From Steromphala cineraria (Eukaryota; Mollusca; Gastropoda; Trochida; Trochidae): 64,000 bases of DNA. The DNA is taken from positions 50,738,227 to 50,802,226 of the forward strand of contig OU744732.1 of the NCBI GenBank assembly GCA_916613615.1, written 5' to 3'. Numbering within the stretch: the stretch's first letter is position 1; the number at the start of each line of letters is the position of its first letter. The position numbers and the translations under genes were made by a program. Below are positions 38,875 through 50,632 of this stretch, piece by piece. Below the pieces are notes generated by a model. That model made no database searches. It worked only from the letters and a program-made list of their open reading frames with translations, and was not told where the DNA came from.

Positions 38875-39238
38875 TTAAAGGGGCAGTAGCACGTTTCTAG
38901 GGGGTATATCAGGTGATGTCAGGAAAATGAAAATACATGTTTCAAATTAAAGGACAATTTTTGAAGGTATATGAAGCCGTAATAAATCAAGTATATACTG
39001 TAAAGTTCAGCCATGCGGTTCCCTTTTCTTACACAAAATGAATTAAAGGTGTTCACACACAAATGGCTGCCAATGGACTTTGTGTGAATATTTATACTTT
39101 GGACTCTGACTATGGATTATTGGTTTACCAAAAAAGATTTTCGACACTATTAAAATAATAGATTTAGCGATAACGTTCACTTACAGGTGACCATTTGAAG
39201 ATATCAACTTTACAAAAAGCGTGCAACTGACCCTTCAA
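38875..39238 (-). mobile_element. TTAA-type MITE, family 1, diverged
   Basis: Starts TTAAAGGGGCAGTAGCACG. The far terminus has decayed to GTGCAACTGACCCTTCAA. The interior retains CACACAAATGGCTGCCAATGG. Confidence 0.8.
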
Positions 39239-39426
39239 TAACAGTCTTCATGGGAGGTCGACATTTCAACATAAATCTTTAGTTATTTGAATTGTCTCCT
39301 CCATTCCTTATTTAGGATTTTGTTCGTGCATACACGGAACATGATTTGAATATGTTGGTGTATTATGTTAATATGTTAAGATGCAATATACAGTTGAATT
39401 TAAAAAAATCAGCTTGTTGAACATCG

Positions 39427-40054
39427 ACAGCTGCATATCAAAAGTTTGTTCACCTGCTTGTGATCTTAGTGCAAATATCATGTAATTTGGTTTTCGTTTT
39501 GACGTTCATAAAATAACCCCAGGACCACTTACAGAAGATCATCAATTCTCCATGTGTAAAATAACCATTCCCAAACCATATTTCGGTATCGTTTTGTCAT
39601 TGGTGCTGAATGTCGATATTTGGCATTGTTAGATAGACAGATGGGGTCATGTTTGTGAAATTCGGATTTTCTTAAATTTTGATTAAAATCATCTATCTAA
39701 ACTTTGTAGGGAAAAAATCAGCACAGTTATGTTGCCTTAGGGCAAAGGAACACATATGAATAAGATCTAAAGCTGTTGATGACTTATGAAGGATTTTGTA
39801 GAGCAAAATTAAAATCAGTGTTTTCGAAATTTTGACCCCTGGTCACTTCATTGACCTGCCAATTTTTTTACAGCTATCTGCTAGGTATGACATACCAATA
39901 TGTCATCATAAACTGAATCTTAACTTATGCTGCGAAATTTCATCGTTATCGGTTTCGTTTTCACAATTATATGATGTCTCAAAGACGTTACAAATTACAT
40001 GATATTTGCACTAGAATACGAAGGTAGGTGAACAAACTTAAGATACGCAGCTGT
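39427..40054. mobile_element. 628-bp element with about 63-bp terminal inverted repeats
   Basis: The left end, ACAGCTGCATATCAAAAGTT, and the reverse complement of the right end, ACAGCTGCGTATCTTAAGTT, continue in parallel for about 63 bases. Both include GTTTGTTCACCT and AGTGCAAATATCATGTAA. There is no transposase ORF, so it is a non-autonomous DNA element or MITE. Related sequence occurs at 17755-18365, 26890-27575, 45780-46004 and 55657-55850. Confidence 0.8.
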
Positions 40055-40575
40055 AGTTAGTGTTACCCTTGAAAGTTGAAATTGCAACAATTCCTGTGTC
40101 CAGGCCAAAATTGAAGTATGCATATATTGATAACTCTTGTACTCCTCTCAAAATATGATCACTTTCTCAGTGTTGGTATGTTCAAACGTTTGACAAAAAT
40201 GACAAAATAGGTTTCAACATCCTTTTATTTGCTTAAAAACATTACATACGTATCGTGTTAGTTGTACATGCTGATTTTATATACGGAATAAAAGAATTTT
40301 ATCAACCAACACCTTCTAAATAATCACCTATCAAGGTCAACGATCTCTGAATTTCATTATAAGTGTAATGCTGCTTACATTTGCTTTTCAACAGATCACT
40401 GACAAATAAATTAATTACTTTATTATGAAGTTGATTATATATATGGATTAAAGAAGAAACATAATTTTTCAACCAACAGCTTCTAGATAATCAAGGTCTC
40501 ATTACATTACATTACATTGTAAGATTAATGCTACTTACATTTGCTATTCTTTTCATGAAATAAATACGTTTAAAC
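40055..40575. other. Unassigned, with a short degenerate duplication
   Basis: 40261-40400 and 40430-40555 are diverged direct repeats sharing TCAACCAACA, CTTCTA and TGCTGCTTACATTTGCT-like blocks. A short ATTAC pentamer run is at 40501-40517. Confidence 0.5.
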
Positions 40576-40762
40576 CAGTTTTCAAAAAATGAACATTTTG
40601 GGGCATGAAAGGCCGGTAGTCCCCTTCTGACTCGACATCCAACTTGGGGTCACTTTGCCCGCTCACACCAGCACCTAAAAGTAAATCCATGACCAAGAAA
40701 AATTTAAACACATAAAAGAGAGTCAGACCTTTCATTTGCACCATCACACGTTTCCAAAACAT
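40576..40762 (-). CDS. Candidate small ORF or exon, unrecognised
   Basis: A 69-codon minus-strand ORF (40553-40762) encodes a hydrophobic stretch of about 20 residues near its start (FYVFKFFLVMDLLLGAGVSG), then a polar acidic region (SDPKLDVESEGDYRPF). It could be a secreted-protein start exon. Alternatively only 40576-40674 is an exon: a pyrimidine-rich tract ending TTACTTTTAG precedes it and CTG|GTTTAA could be a donor. This segment is richer in G and C than its surroundings. No family is recognised and no neighbouring exon was found, so chance is possible. Confidence 0.22.
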
Positions 40763-41697
40763 GTTTACAAGTCCCTAAAAAATCCACTAGGGACTACTTT
40801 GTCTCTGAATTGCCTCAAGGTTGTGGTGAAAGTTAGTCAATGGAATTGTAGGCTCTGTTCACATTGCAACGTTTAGATGTAAAACCCAAATAACAACTTT
40901 AGTCCCCATCTTCGTGTTTGGTGTTTCTAGAAAATTTTATCTGAGAAACTGAAATTTAGTTAGACATGTTTTTGTTTATTTTTTTAACACAAAGTTATCA
41001 CTAAACGTCACAAAGATATTGCATGTACTTTTAATGTTTTTAACTACAGTTGCTCAACAATGTTTTGTTACAATGTGAATAATTTCCTATATAAAATCAT
41101 CATGACTGGAAATGTCTTATATCATTTTTATATAATGTATTTTATATTGTGAACCTAATTGAATGTTCTTTATACTCCATATGCCAAATTCGAATATAAA
41201 TATTTAGGCAAAAACCTGAGACAAAGTTGTGAAATATTGGATATGATCAATTCAATTAAACAATGTATCCTGAACAATTTCTTTAGGAATTTTGAAAATC
41301 TAAAAATGAGAATATTGTTATATTTCTTCATTGACTATCGACTGCAATATTTATCATAAAAATCACAATTTCTCTAACCTTTTTGTCCAGTATATAATGC
41401 ATGTAACATTAAAAACAATTCTGAAAGTTAATCAAAATTGGTCTTTAAACATTGGATATTAACTTAAAGATATGTTATTTTATTTTCATGAATATTTCCT
41501 CATGATATTTACCAATTTAATTTGTGCAAAATACTAGTATAATGTGATTCGATATTAGGTTATATTTCATATATATAGAAACATATTTAGAAACAAACAT
41601 ATATAGAAACTTTTGCAACGAAGAGACAAGACAAAGAATTGATTTGAAGGTAGACTCAACTAGATATTTTGTTGAAGACCCAGTGATTGTGGTTTTG
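40763..41697. other. Unassigned AT-rich sequence
   Basis: No gene, repeat or structured element recognised. Confidence 0.4.
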
Positions 41698-41896
41698 TAT
41701 GGACAAAGATGAGATAATAGCACGTTATATAGCGAAAGAAGAAGTAATAGGAACGTAATATATGGCCAAAGTTGAGTAATATGTACGTAATGTATGACCA
41801 AAGATGAAGTGACAGGCACGTTTGTATGTCCAAAGATCAAGTAATAGGGACGTATTGCATAGTTAAAGATGAAGTAATAGGTACGTATTGTATAAT
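41698..41896. repeat. Degenerate 32-33 bp minisatellite, about six units
   Basis: Consensus is approximately TATGACCAAAGATGAAGTAA followed by TAGGTACGTATTG. Units start near 41698, 41730, 41761, 41793, 41825 and 41858. A 107-codon minus-strand ORF crosses it and is a by-product. Confidence 0.75.
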
Positions 41897-41939
41897 AGTT
41901 TTTTCAGGTAACCACTTTAACTTCTGATTCAACTGAGTG

Positions 41940-42066
41940 CAATTGAGATAGCGTGCCCTGAGAAACAACAGAACGTACGTCACAAATTGTTGTCAACACC
42001 TGGATTCGATCCGCAGCTATGGCGTGGGAGTCCAGCAAACTTGCAACTACACAACTGTGCTACATG
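41940..42066 (-). mobile_element. tRNA-derived SINE head
   Basis: On the minus strand, box A TAGCACAGTTG (42052-42062) and box B GGATCGAATCC (42002-42012) are 50 bases apart. The tRNA-like part continues past box B to about 41985; the downstream body and tail are not delimited. A genuine tRNA is unlikely because the acceptor ends do not pair. Confidence 0.55.
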
Positions 42067-42552
42067 TATATAGATTCCAGTACAGAATGAGAGTATGCCC
42101 ATTGCATATCAGTCACTGGGGACCTCCATTTAGAAACGCATCCATCATGTAGTTGTGACAAGCATGGTTGTCTCCCTTGTCGCGCTGTTAATAGTACATC
42201 CGGCAGAATACAAAATTCAGAACTATATGTCTTTAAACGCTACATGTCACTTTTTTCAATCTGTTTCACTGAGTAATTGATTAAAACTTAAAGATAGTCG
42301 TTCTAGGATGAATAGTAACCTCGTGTTTGTTTTGGTGCACAAGGAAAAACAAAAATGAAGGATATCGTTGGAATAACTTTCACAAAAAACGATAGTTTTT
42401 ATATGTCACTTAAACATGTACAATAAAATGATTTCAGAACTTTGCAAAGGGCTTTGGTCATATAAAAATGATTTGTAAAGCACAATTCAACAGTCAATAT
42501 CAAAAGGAGGTTGCTATGTCAATGTAATAATAACCAATCAACCAAATAGTTC
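42067..42552. other. Unassigned sequence
   Basis: No gene or repeat recognised. Confidence 0.4.
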
Positions 42553-42832
42553 TTAAAGTGACACAGAGTATCTTACTGAAAAGTTTATTTGTTTTTGATA
42601 GGCTACAAGATATCTAATATGCTGATTGAAGTTCATATATCATCACTGGACTTGCAAATATATCCATGTATGCATAAAATCTCTAAAATGCTTGATTTTA
42701 TAGAAAAACCAAGAAAACCTGATTGACGGTTACCTTGCTATTTTCAGTAACAGTTAGTGGTTCCCGATGTAATAACATCGATTTCAAAATTTGACATATG
42801 TGATCCTATCAACATACTCTGTGTCTCTTTAA
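42553..42832. mobile_element. TTAA-type MITE, family 3, short copy
   Basis: Begins TTAAAGTGACACAGAGTA and ends TACTCTGTGTCTCTTTAA. It is inverted relative to 33004-33489 and about 200 bp shorter through internal deletion. Confidence 0.85.
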
Positions 42833-44639
42833 ATGTTTAGTGGTTGCTAAGTTTGAGTAACAGGTGAATAAAAAACATATCTTTTTTAACACAAATGTTG
42901 AAGTACAGGCAAATTCAACATGATTTACAATTTTGTTCAGTTTTCCTTTCTTTTGAAGATAAGAAAATAACTTTACAAAGATTTCTTAAGGGTGTGCCTT
43001 TTGACAAAAATAAGGGAGGCAACTTCAATGTTTGGGATAATACAGATTGGACGTAATCTTGTCTGTATAGCAATGTTATACTTTTGGTCTGATTCGATTG
43101 AAAAATCACGATTTGAACAACAAAATCGATTGACATTGATAGCATAGGATTTAACAACAATTAGTCCACTTTACTCTATTGGTTATTGAGAGTAAGATAA
43201 AATTCCAACTTCCAAAGCCACAATACAGCTTTGCTGCATTGTGTCTTTACACCTTTCCTTAAATTGGGAATAAATAATACGCTTTTGCATACGCCTTGCT
43301 GTAGCCAAACTTTACCAAAACCATAACTTAATAATAGTGAGTTAACATTGAATTTAATGCCGAAAAAGACTTGCCATTTTCAGCCTTTTGATAATGGAGA
43401 ATGTAAATAATGTAATATGTTATAAATTTTTCAGAACATTAATAAAAAGGAGATTTTACGTTTTGACATAAGTGCTTCACAAATTTGCAAACTGTTTTTC
43501 GGCGAATATGACTGCAATGCAACTTCGTTATCTTTTTGCTAGTACAAGTTGAATTTTGACTAACACCTAATTGTATAGTTTCATTTATTTAGTGTTACAT
43601 AACATTACTGAACTGAGAGTACAATCAAATTCCATTTATGGCTGCAATGCAACTTATCTTTTTGCTAGTACAAGTTGAAACATTAGCGAATACCTAATTT
43701 TATAGTTGTATTTATATTTCATATTTACGCTTATTTTGTATGTAATAAAAATATTGAAAAAAAGTACGAGTTCATAAAACTCATTTAATTCAAATATTAC
43801 GAGCAAAACTATTTTGTTTCAAATTACAAATATCAAAAGGAAAAGTTTATGTGAATTGCCAACTAGTTTTAAAAAGACCGTAATCTTTAAAATTAGTTAT
43901 TCTCAAATCGATTGGCACAGGATAAGAATAATTATGAACTTATAACAGTAACTTTACACATATTCCGAACATTGGCCTAGTTCATATTTCTCATGCCCTT
44001 ATGAACTGACAATTGATTACATCATATCAGATGTTCTTAAACAACCATTGTGAAGTTTTTAGGTATAGGTTTCATATTTTCAAGAGCATGATTAAATGAT
44101 GTTAATAAAAAGTGATATCTAAATCCACTGCTCAAAATATGTAAAAATATCAAGAGTGTTTTACTTCAAAGTTAACTTTTATAATAGCTATCTACAAAGA
44201 AATATTTAATATCATTTCTTCATTTTTAATAAACTCAAAGCACCTCAACGTCATGAATACAACAGAAATAGAAAATTAAACTTTTGAAGAACGATGTTAA
44301 TCCATTGCATAATATCAATGGTAATGTGTCTTTTTTTGTTATCCATCATAAACTCAGTTTAAATTATTCTTTAGAAATTAAATATCTCGTATGATAAAAA
44401 CAATCACTATTTTCATTTTAATCATAATAATTTCTCCCCTCTCAATATAATATTTATTATGAGCTGAAAGCTATAATCATGAACAAACTTTGCAGTATCA
44501 TAAGCTAAGGATACTCCCGATTTTTGCATAGTTTTAGGGTAATTTTTTATCATTGATAAAACTCTAAACTTGTGTCAATTCATAAAAACTAATATTATGT
44601 GGATTTTAAATTAGAAATTGAACATTAGAAATATACTCT
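42833..44639. other. Unassigned, with one local duplication
   Basis: 43508-43590 and 43637-43720 are imperfect direct repeats sharing CTTTTTGCTAGTACAAGTTG, about 130 bp apart. No gene recognised. Confidence 0.45.
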
Positions 44640-44700
44640 CCAAGAACAGTGTGGGATTCACACTTTGAGACACCCCACATTATCGACACTCTAACGCTTT
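44640..44700 (-). mobile_element. Possible tRNA-like SINE relic
   Basis: The minus strand reads GTTAGAGTGTCGATAATGTG, then a box-B-like GTGTGAATCCC, in the order and spacing of the 3' two-thirds of a tRNA. Box A is damaged. Tail and limits are unknown. Confidence 0.35.
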
Positions 44701-45779
44701 TTTACTTATAAAATCTGGAAGCAGCTGTAATATTCCATTTGTTACACTTCAAGAGGACTCATTAGGGACTATTTGAGGACAGACAGTGGGTAGATATTAC
44801 TTCTAAACTCAAATTTACTTTGGTATCAACACATGCGGTGACAGCTGTGAGAAAATCAACATTTTGAAGAACAATTCGAACAGAAATAATTAGTAGAGGA
44901 AAAATATCACTAAAAAGGTCAACTTGGAGGAAATGTTCGTTAAACATCAGATTACTGACGTTGATACGGAAACGTAACTAAACAGTTTATGATGATAACT
45001 ATTTTTCTGGCACAAAGTTCTGCTCAAAGCACTACCTAAATAATAACCCTACATCGCTTGATCTCAAGGGTCTTGAACTCTGTTTTTCAGGAACAACTGT
45101 GTGCAATGTGGATGAAGTGCCTTATCAAGTAAAATATGACAGTGTGAGACCCAGGTCACAATTTTTAGCGTTTCCACTGGCATTCAAACCTAGCGTTGAA
45201 CACAATGGTGCCCCCAATTATTACCGTAATACAATTACACACGTTCATGTGCAATTTGTCACATTCGATTGGCATTCGACCTTATGATTTAAGAAAAAGT
45301 AGTCTTCATGTACCTTGTTTTACAATAATTCGTGTACATCATTAACACCAGATAAGTACTTTCAATATATTCCATATTCTTATTAAATATTTAAGAAATA
45401 ACGTCTAAACAAAGGGACAATGAAAGGGGTCTATATAATTGTCGACAATGTGAAGTACACTCCCAGAATGACGGAAATTTGCTTCCCCATGATGTAGTAT
45501 TTATAGCTCGACGTTGGGATAACCAATTTGGTCAACGTTTCGTGATTAATGACTTCTTATTCTGAACTCCCAAGTGACCACCAACAATTTGACATTCACA
45601 GAAATGCAGTGACTGATGGATATAAACAATAAAATGGGGAGTGCAGTACAATAACTTTCAAATTAACTTCAATTTTCTATCCCTTAACCTATTATAGGAT
45701 TGTGAGGTCTCTCACGCATAAATGTGAATTAAAGCATGATGAAATAAGTAGAAAGAAAAAAATTGATTAAAAAAATCGA
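44701..45779. other. Unassigned sequence with a weak exon-like stretch
   Basis: The ORF at 45099-45287 (plus) is preceded by an acceptor-like CTCTGTTTTTCAG at about 45091, and CCCAG|GTCACA could be a donor. The encoded peptide is not recognised and the flanks look non-coding. Confidence 0.3.
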
Positions 45780-46004
45780 TTAAAATGTCCCATATTGTCC
45801 GCAAAAAGTCAGCACAATTACATTGACAAATTGAGTACAAATTGAAACAAAGGTTTGTTTTTAAGATTATTGTTAACTTATGATGGATTTTGTACGGACA
45901 AATTTCCTTTTCTTTTACCTGCAGAATTGTAACAGTTAAGGGTAAGGACTGACTTGCGAATATGTTAACGTACGACGAATCTTAATCTCTGTTGTAAAAT
46001 GTTG
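45780..46004 (+). mobile_element. Degraded body of the CAGCTG-ended element next to the minisatellite
   Basis: Shares blocks with 39427-40054, such as AAAAAGTCAGCACAATTA versus AAAAAATCAGCACAGTTA, and CTTATGATGGATTTTGTA versus CTTATGAAGGATTTTGTA. The minisatellite begins where its terminal inverted repeat would be. Confidence 0.6.
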
Positions 46005-47654
46005 AACAAACTTAAGGTAGGCAGCTGATCTGAAGGATGCGGTGAGTGAACAAACTTAAGGTAGGCAGCTGATCTGCATTATGTGGTGAGTGAACAAACT
46101 TAAGGTACGCAGCTGATGTGAAGTATGCGGTGAGTGAACAAACTTAAGGTAGGCAGCTGATCTGAAGGATGCGGTGAGTGAACAAACTTAAGGTACGCAG
46201 CTGATGTGAAGTATGCGGTGAGTGAACAAACTTAAGGTGCGCAGCTGATCTGAAGTATGTGGTGAGTGAACAAACTTAAGGTGCGCAGCTGATGTGAAGT
46301 ATGCGGTGAGTGAACAAACTTAAGGTGCGCAGCTGATCTGAAGTATGTGGTGAGTGAACAAACTTAAGGTGCGCAGCTGATGTGAAGTATGCGGTGAGTG
46401 AACAAACTTAAGGTACGCAGCTGATCTGAAGTATGTGGTGAGTGAACAAACTTAAGGTGCGCAGCTGATGTGAAGTACGCGTTGAGTGAACAAACTTAAG
46501 GTAGGCAGCTGATGTGAAGTATGTGGTGAGTGAACAAACTTAAGGTAGGCAGCTGATCTGAAGGATGCGGTGAGTGAACAAACTTAAGGTACGCAGCTGA
46601 TGTGAAGTATGCGGTGAGTGAACAAACTTAAGGTGCGCAGCTGATCTGAAGTATGTGGTGAGTGAACAAACTTAAGGTGCGCAGCTGATGTGAAGTATAC
46701 GGTGAGTGAACAAACTTAAGGTACGCAGCTGATCTGAAGTATGTGGTGAGTGAACAAACTTAAGGTGCGCAGCTGATGTGAAGTACGCGTTGAGTGAACA
46801 AACTTAAGGTAGGCAGCTGATGTGAAGTATGTGGTGAGTGAACAAACTTAAGGTAGGCAGCTGATCTGAAGGATGCGGTGAGTGAACAAACTTAAGGTAC
46901 GCAGCTGATGTGAAGTATGCGGTGAGTGAACAAACTTAAGGTGCGCAGCTGATCTGAAGTATGTGGTGAGTGAACAAACTTAAGGTGCGCAGCTGATGTG
47001 AAGTATGCGGTGAGTGAACAAACTTAAGGTACGCAGCTGATCTGAAGTATGTGGTGAGTGAACAAACTTAAGGTGCGCAGCTGATGTGAAGTATGCGGTG
47101 AGTGAACAAACTTAAGGTACGCAGCTGATGTGAAGTATGCGGTGAGTGAACAAACTTAAGGTAGGCAGCTGATCTGAAGGATGCGGTGAGTGAACAAACT
47201 TAAGGTACGCAGCTGATGTGAAGTATGCGGTGAGTGAACAAACTTAAGGTAGGCAGCTGATCTGAAGGATGCGGTGAGTGAACAAACTTAAGGTACGCAG
47301 CTGATGTGAAGTACGCGGTGAGTGAACAAACGTTAGGTAGACTGTTGATCTGAAGTACGCGGCGAGTGAACAAACTTAAGGTAGGCAGCTGATCTGAAGT
47401 ACGCGGCGAGTGAACAAACTTAAGGTACGCAGCTGATCTGAAGTACGCGTTGAGTGAACAAACTTAAAGTAGGCAGCTGATGTGAAGTACGCGTTGAGTG
47501 AACAAACTTAAAATAGGCAGCTGATTTGAAATATGCGTTGAGTGAACAAATTTAACGTAGGCAGCTGCTCTGAAATATGCGATGAGTGAACAAACTTAAG
47601 GTACGCAGCTGATGTGAAGGGTGCGGTGAGTGAACAAACTTAACGTAGGCAGCA
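46005..47654 (+). repeat. 44-bp minisatellite, about 37.5 units, with 308-bp higher-order repeat
   Basis: Every unit contains AACAAACTTAAGGT, then a variable dinucleotide, GCAGCTGAT, and a variable TGAAG(T/G)ATGCGGTGAGTG-like part. Period is exactly 44 through unit 30. The variants recur in a fixed order of seven (A to G): units 4-12 (from 46137, with one internal C-D repeat), 13-19 (46533-46840) and 20-24 (from 46841). The last eight units (after about 47320) are progressively diverged, as at array edges. The unit core GTGAACAAACTTAAGGTACGC matches the right terminus of the element at 39427-40054. Confidence 0.93.
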
Positions 47655-48288
47655 GTATGCAGTACCCCAGATCTGAAATATGTGTCAGCATCTTACCATG
47701 ATGCTTAAAAACTCAATTAAGGATAATGTCCAGACATGCTAACTGTTGGAGAGTGTTTGCATCACGAACTGTACGATACACTTCACCTGTCATACAGCAA
47801 GTACTTGGATGGACACCGTTTAGACAAGAAGCATTGGTATTCTACTTTCAAGTCGTTCCATTTGCACACCATGATTGCAACCTGTTTTTTTATGTAAAAA
47901 TCGTCTTTGTCATGAAAAGAAGAAGACAAGTGAGGAATATTTAATATTGTATAATTTAGATTTCATCATGTGGTAATTTAATGGATATTCATTATTTATA
48001 ATTTTTTATATCCGTAATTTGTTTGTCGAGTTTATTATTTAGATGATGATATAATATCATATTCTTATCATGTAAATCATTCAAAGAAGAGGAATTTCAA
48101 TGTCATGGTCTACTCTGTCCTGTCGACTAGCAATCAATAAGGCAGAAGAATACAAGACTTAAGTTGGTATTTAACTTCAATTTACGCCAAAACACAGTCA
48201 TATAAGCAATTGATTTATTAATTAAGTTTTCACTTTATATTCATCGAACAAAGGTGTTGTAATTGCTTCAATCGATAGTCTTTAAACC
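47655..48288. other. Unassigned sequence
   Basis: A 72-codon ORF at 47726-47944 has no recognisable domain. Nothing else seen. Confidence 0.4.
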
Positions 48289-48707
48289 GAATCTCTCCCC
48301 ACAGAGTTACAACAGCCTGATGTAACTTATGTTGTAATACGATCAATTCTCGGGCTTTGCACACGATCCCCTAATGGCAAAAAATTACATCTGAAAACTT
48401 TTTAACAAATGAAACATTTCTTGTATTGGTTGTTGAAATGATTCAGTCGACAAATGACATAACCATGCTCAAACTCAAAACTCAAAACTCAAAGTGCATT
48501 AGTGCATTGTCAAATAAGTTATAGTTTTCCCGAACCATCAGGAAATGATGATCGGGATGATCACTCATTAAAAACGTCGCTGATTGGACAACTTATTTTG
48601 AATGCATCCAATCAAACTTCGTCCGTTATTTCCCAAGACCTGCTCGTACTACACCAGAGGTATGATCATGATCTTATGGGTTGAGCTGCCTCTGTGGGTA
48701 GAAAATG
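48289..48707. mobile_element. About 420-bp element with CTCTCCCCACAGAG-type ends
   Basis: The left end, GAATCTCTCCCCACAGAG, and right end, GAGCTGCCTCTGTGGGTAGA, match the two arms of the 60-bp foldback element (2071, 23650), suggesting that element is an internally deleted relative. A 60-codon ORF inside (48502-48684) has no transposase motif. Confidence 0.55.
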
Positions 48708-48722
48708 CTTTTCAACCTCTTT

Positions 48723-49222
48723 GAACACATGTGCCATAGTCCCTGTCTTGGGTCGAACATTCATTTAACTTATCATTCATAAAATATATATTTTCTGTTA
48801 AATCTGTCAACATCGATGCATTGTGAGATTAAATTTTATAGTTTTATAACAAGGAACTCTTTCAAAACATGAGAATATTTATTGAAGCTCATTGAACACA
48901 CAGTCCCTGTCTTGGGTCGAATATTCAGTTGAACTTATCATTCATAAAATATATATTTTCTCATAAATCTGTCAACATCGATGCATTGTGAGATTAAATT
49001 TTATAGTTTTATAACAAGGAACTGTTTTAAAACATGAGAATATTTATTGAAGCTCATTGAACACACAGTCCCTGTCTTGGGCCGAATATTCATTTGAACT
49101 TATCATTCATAAAATATATTTTCTGTTAAATCTGTCAACGTCGATACATTGCGAGATTAAATTGAATAGTTTTATAACAAGGAACTGTTTTAAAACATGA
49201 GAATATTTCCGGGAGCTTATCA
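48723..49222 (+). repeat. Threefold tandem repeat, 165-171 bp unit
   Basis: Units start at 48723, 48894 and 49059. All share AGTCCCTGTCTTGGG, ACTTATCATTCATAAAATAT and AACATGAGAATATTT. The third unit is the most diverged. Confidence 0.9.
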
Positions 49223-50064
49223 ACAATATCAAAATCAATTTTGATACAAATTTGTATATCATATTACCATTAGAATGATCCATAAACGATGAATGATTGT
49301 ATTTTGTTTGTTACAATTCAATTGGTGTGACTTTATTGCTTTGATGACTGTTCCTATGAAAATAGAAACATATCTAGATTTGTACTTGTGATGTTTATGT
49401 TCTGTACAATATAAACTCGTACCACAATTTCTTCAATTTTATTCTTTACAAATGAAATGAAATATTTCCATGCACATAGTAACAATCTAGAAATAAACAT
49501 TACGTTAAGTTCATAATCTTTTGACATTTTCCATATTTTATTTCCTTCCTTCGAGCAATCGAATCAAATATCAATTTTTAATTACGCTATTTCATTATTG
49601 TGCTTATTAGATAATTTGATACCTTTATACTTGAAAACCGTTTGAAAATCGCCGTGGAAAAAAAATTCTGATCAAACCTAATCAAATATATATAGTTTTT
49701 GTTTTGAGCATTCTTTATTAATATAAAACTTTTAATTGTTTTTATTCATCTTTTTAACGTAAACAAGTTAAAAGTTTTAGCTCTAACAGCAAACCTTTTC
49801 TTAAAATCCTTTATTTTCAAAAGCAACAAGTTGGAGCTTTTCCATATCTTTGTCAAACGATTTTTTTATACTTTCGGCACAGAAACAAACACTAGAAGGT
49901 AGAGTTTAAAAAAACCCATACTATTTATTCTTAAAAGTCATCGATAATTTACAAAGCAAACGACGGGAACATATAGAGATTCTGGAAGTTATGTAGAATA
50001 TCTATTTTGAAATGAATAGCATTCTCCTACTAATTACACAAGGGAGATAGCCACCGTTCCTAAA
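49223..50064. other. Unassigned AT-rich sequence
   Basis: No gene or repeat recognised. Confidence 0.4.
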
Positions 50065-50632
50065 TGAAGCAGAGCAACATTTATACAAACATAAATAAGG
50101 CAATTGGTGACAAGTGGCAAAGTGACTGGGATAATGGCAGCACTGCAAGGCAAATGTACAGTTCATGTCCAACGATTGAAAAGCATACCAAGATCCGTCG
50201 ACAAAATCGAAGAGAAGAAGTTATTCTTACTCGTCTGAGGCTTGGTCATTGCCATACAGGCATATCTTAGACAAACATGTATCTCAGCTATGTATTCATT
50301 GTTTTACAAATACACCAGAAACAATCTTTCATTTTCTCTTAGAATGTGAAGGTCATACAAGCAACGCCAGGACCTCAGAGAGGTTGTTATCTCAAAATCA
50401 AACGTCTTCTCAATTAGATCCATATTAGGAGAATACTTGATGTTTGGCGAAGTTCAAAGGTCACTTTTAGATTTTGTCAAAAACACAGGCAAAATTGATG
50501 TTATCTAATCTTTTAATCCGTTCCTTTTTTTAACAATATTTTAACATTACCTTTTAATGCAGGGCGCATATAGGTCATTTGTGGCCAAACGTCGCCCTTA
50601 AATCCACCTACCTACCTACCTGAAGCAGAGCA
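50065..50632 (+). mobile_element. 5'-truncated LINE with 12-bp target-site duplication
   Basis: The direct repeat TGAAGCAGAGCA at 50065-50076 and 50621-50632 brackets a 544-bp insert. The insert encodes the end of a non-LTR ORF2 protein. The segment VILTRLRLGHCHTG (near 50215-50260) is the conserved block preceding the C-terminal knuckle. A frameshift and stop follow (50270), and the knuckle region CIHCFTNTPETIFHFLLEC continues in another frame. The 3' end contains CATTTGTGGCCAAACGTCGC and a (CTAC)n tail (about 50607-50620). Truncated and broken, so inactive. Confidence 0.88.

Noticed and set aside
46005..47654. CRISPR array.
   Set aside because: Units are contiguous 44-mers without unique spacers, in animal-type DNA. 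It is a minisatellite.
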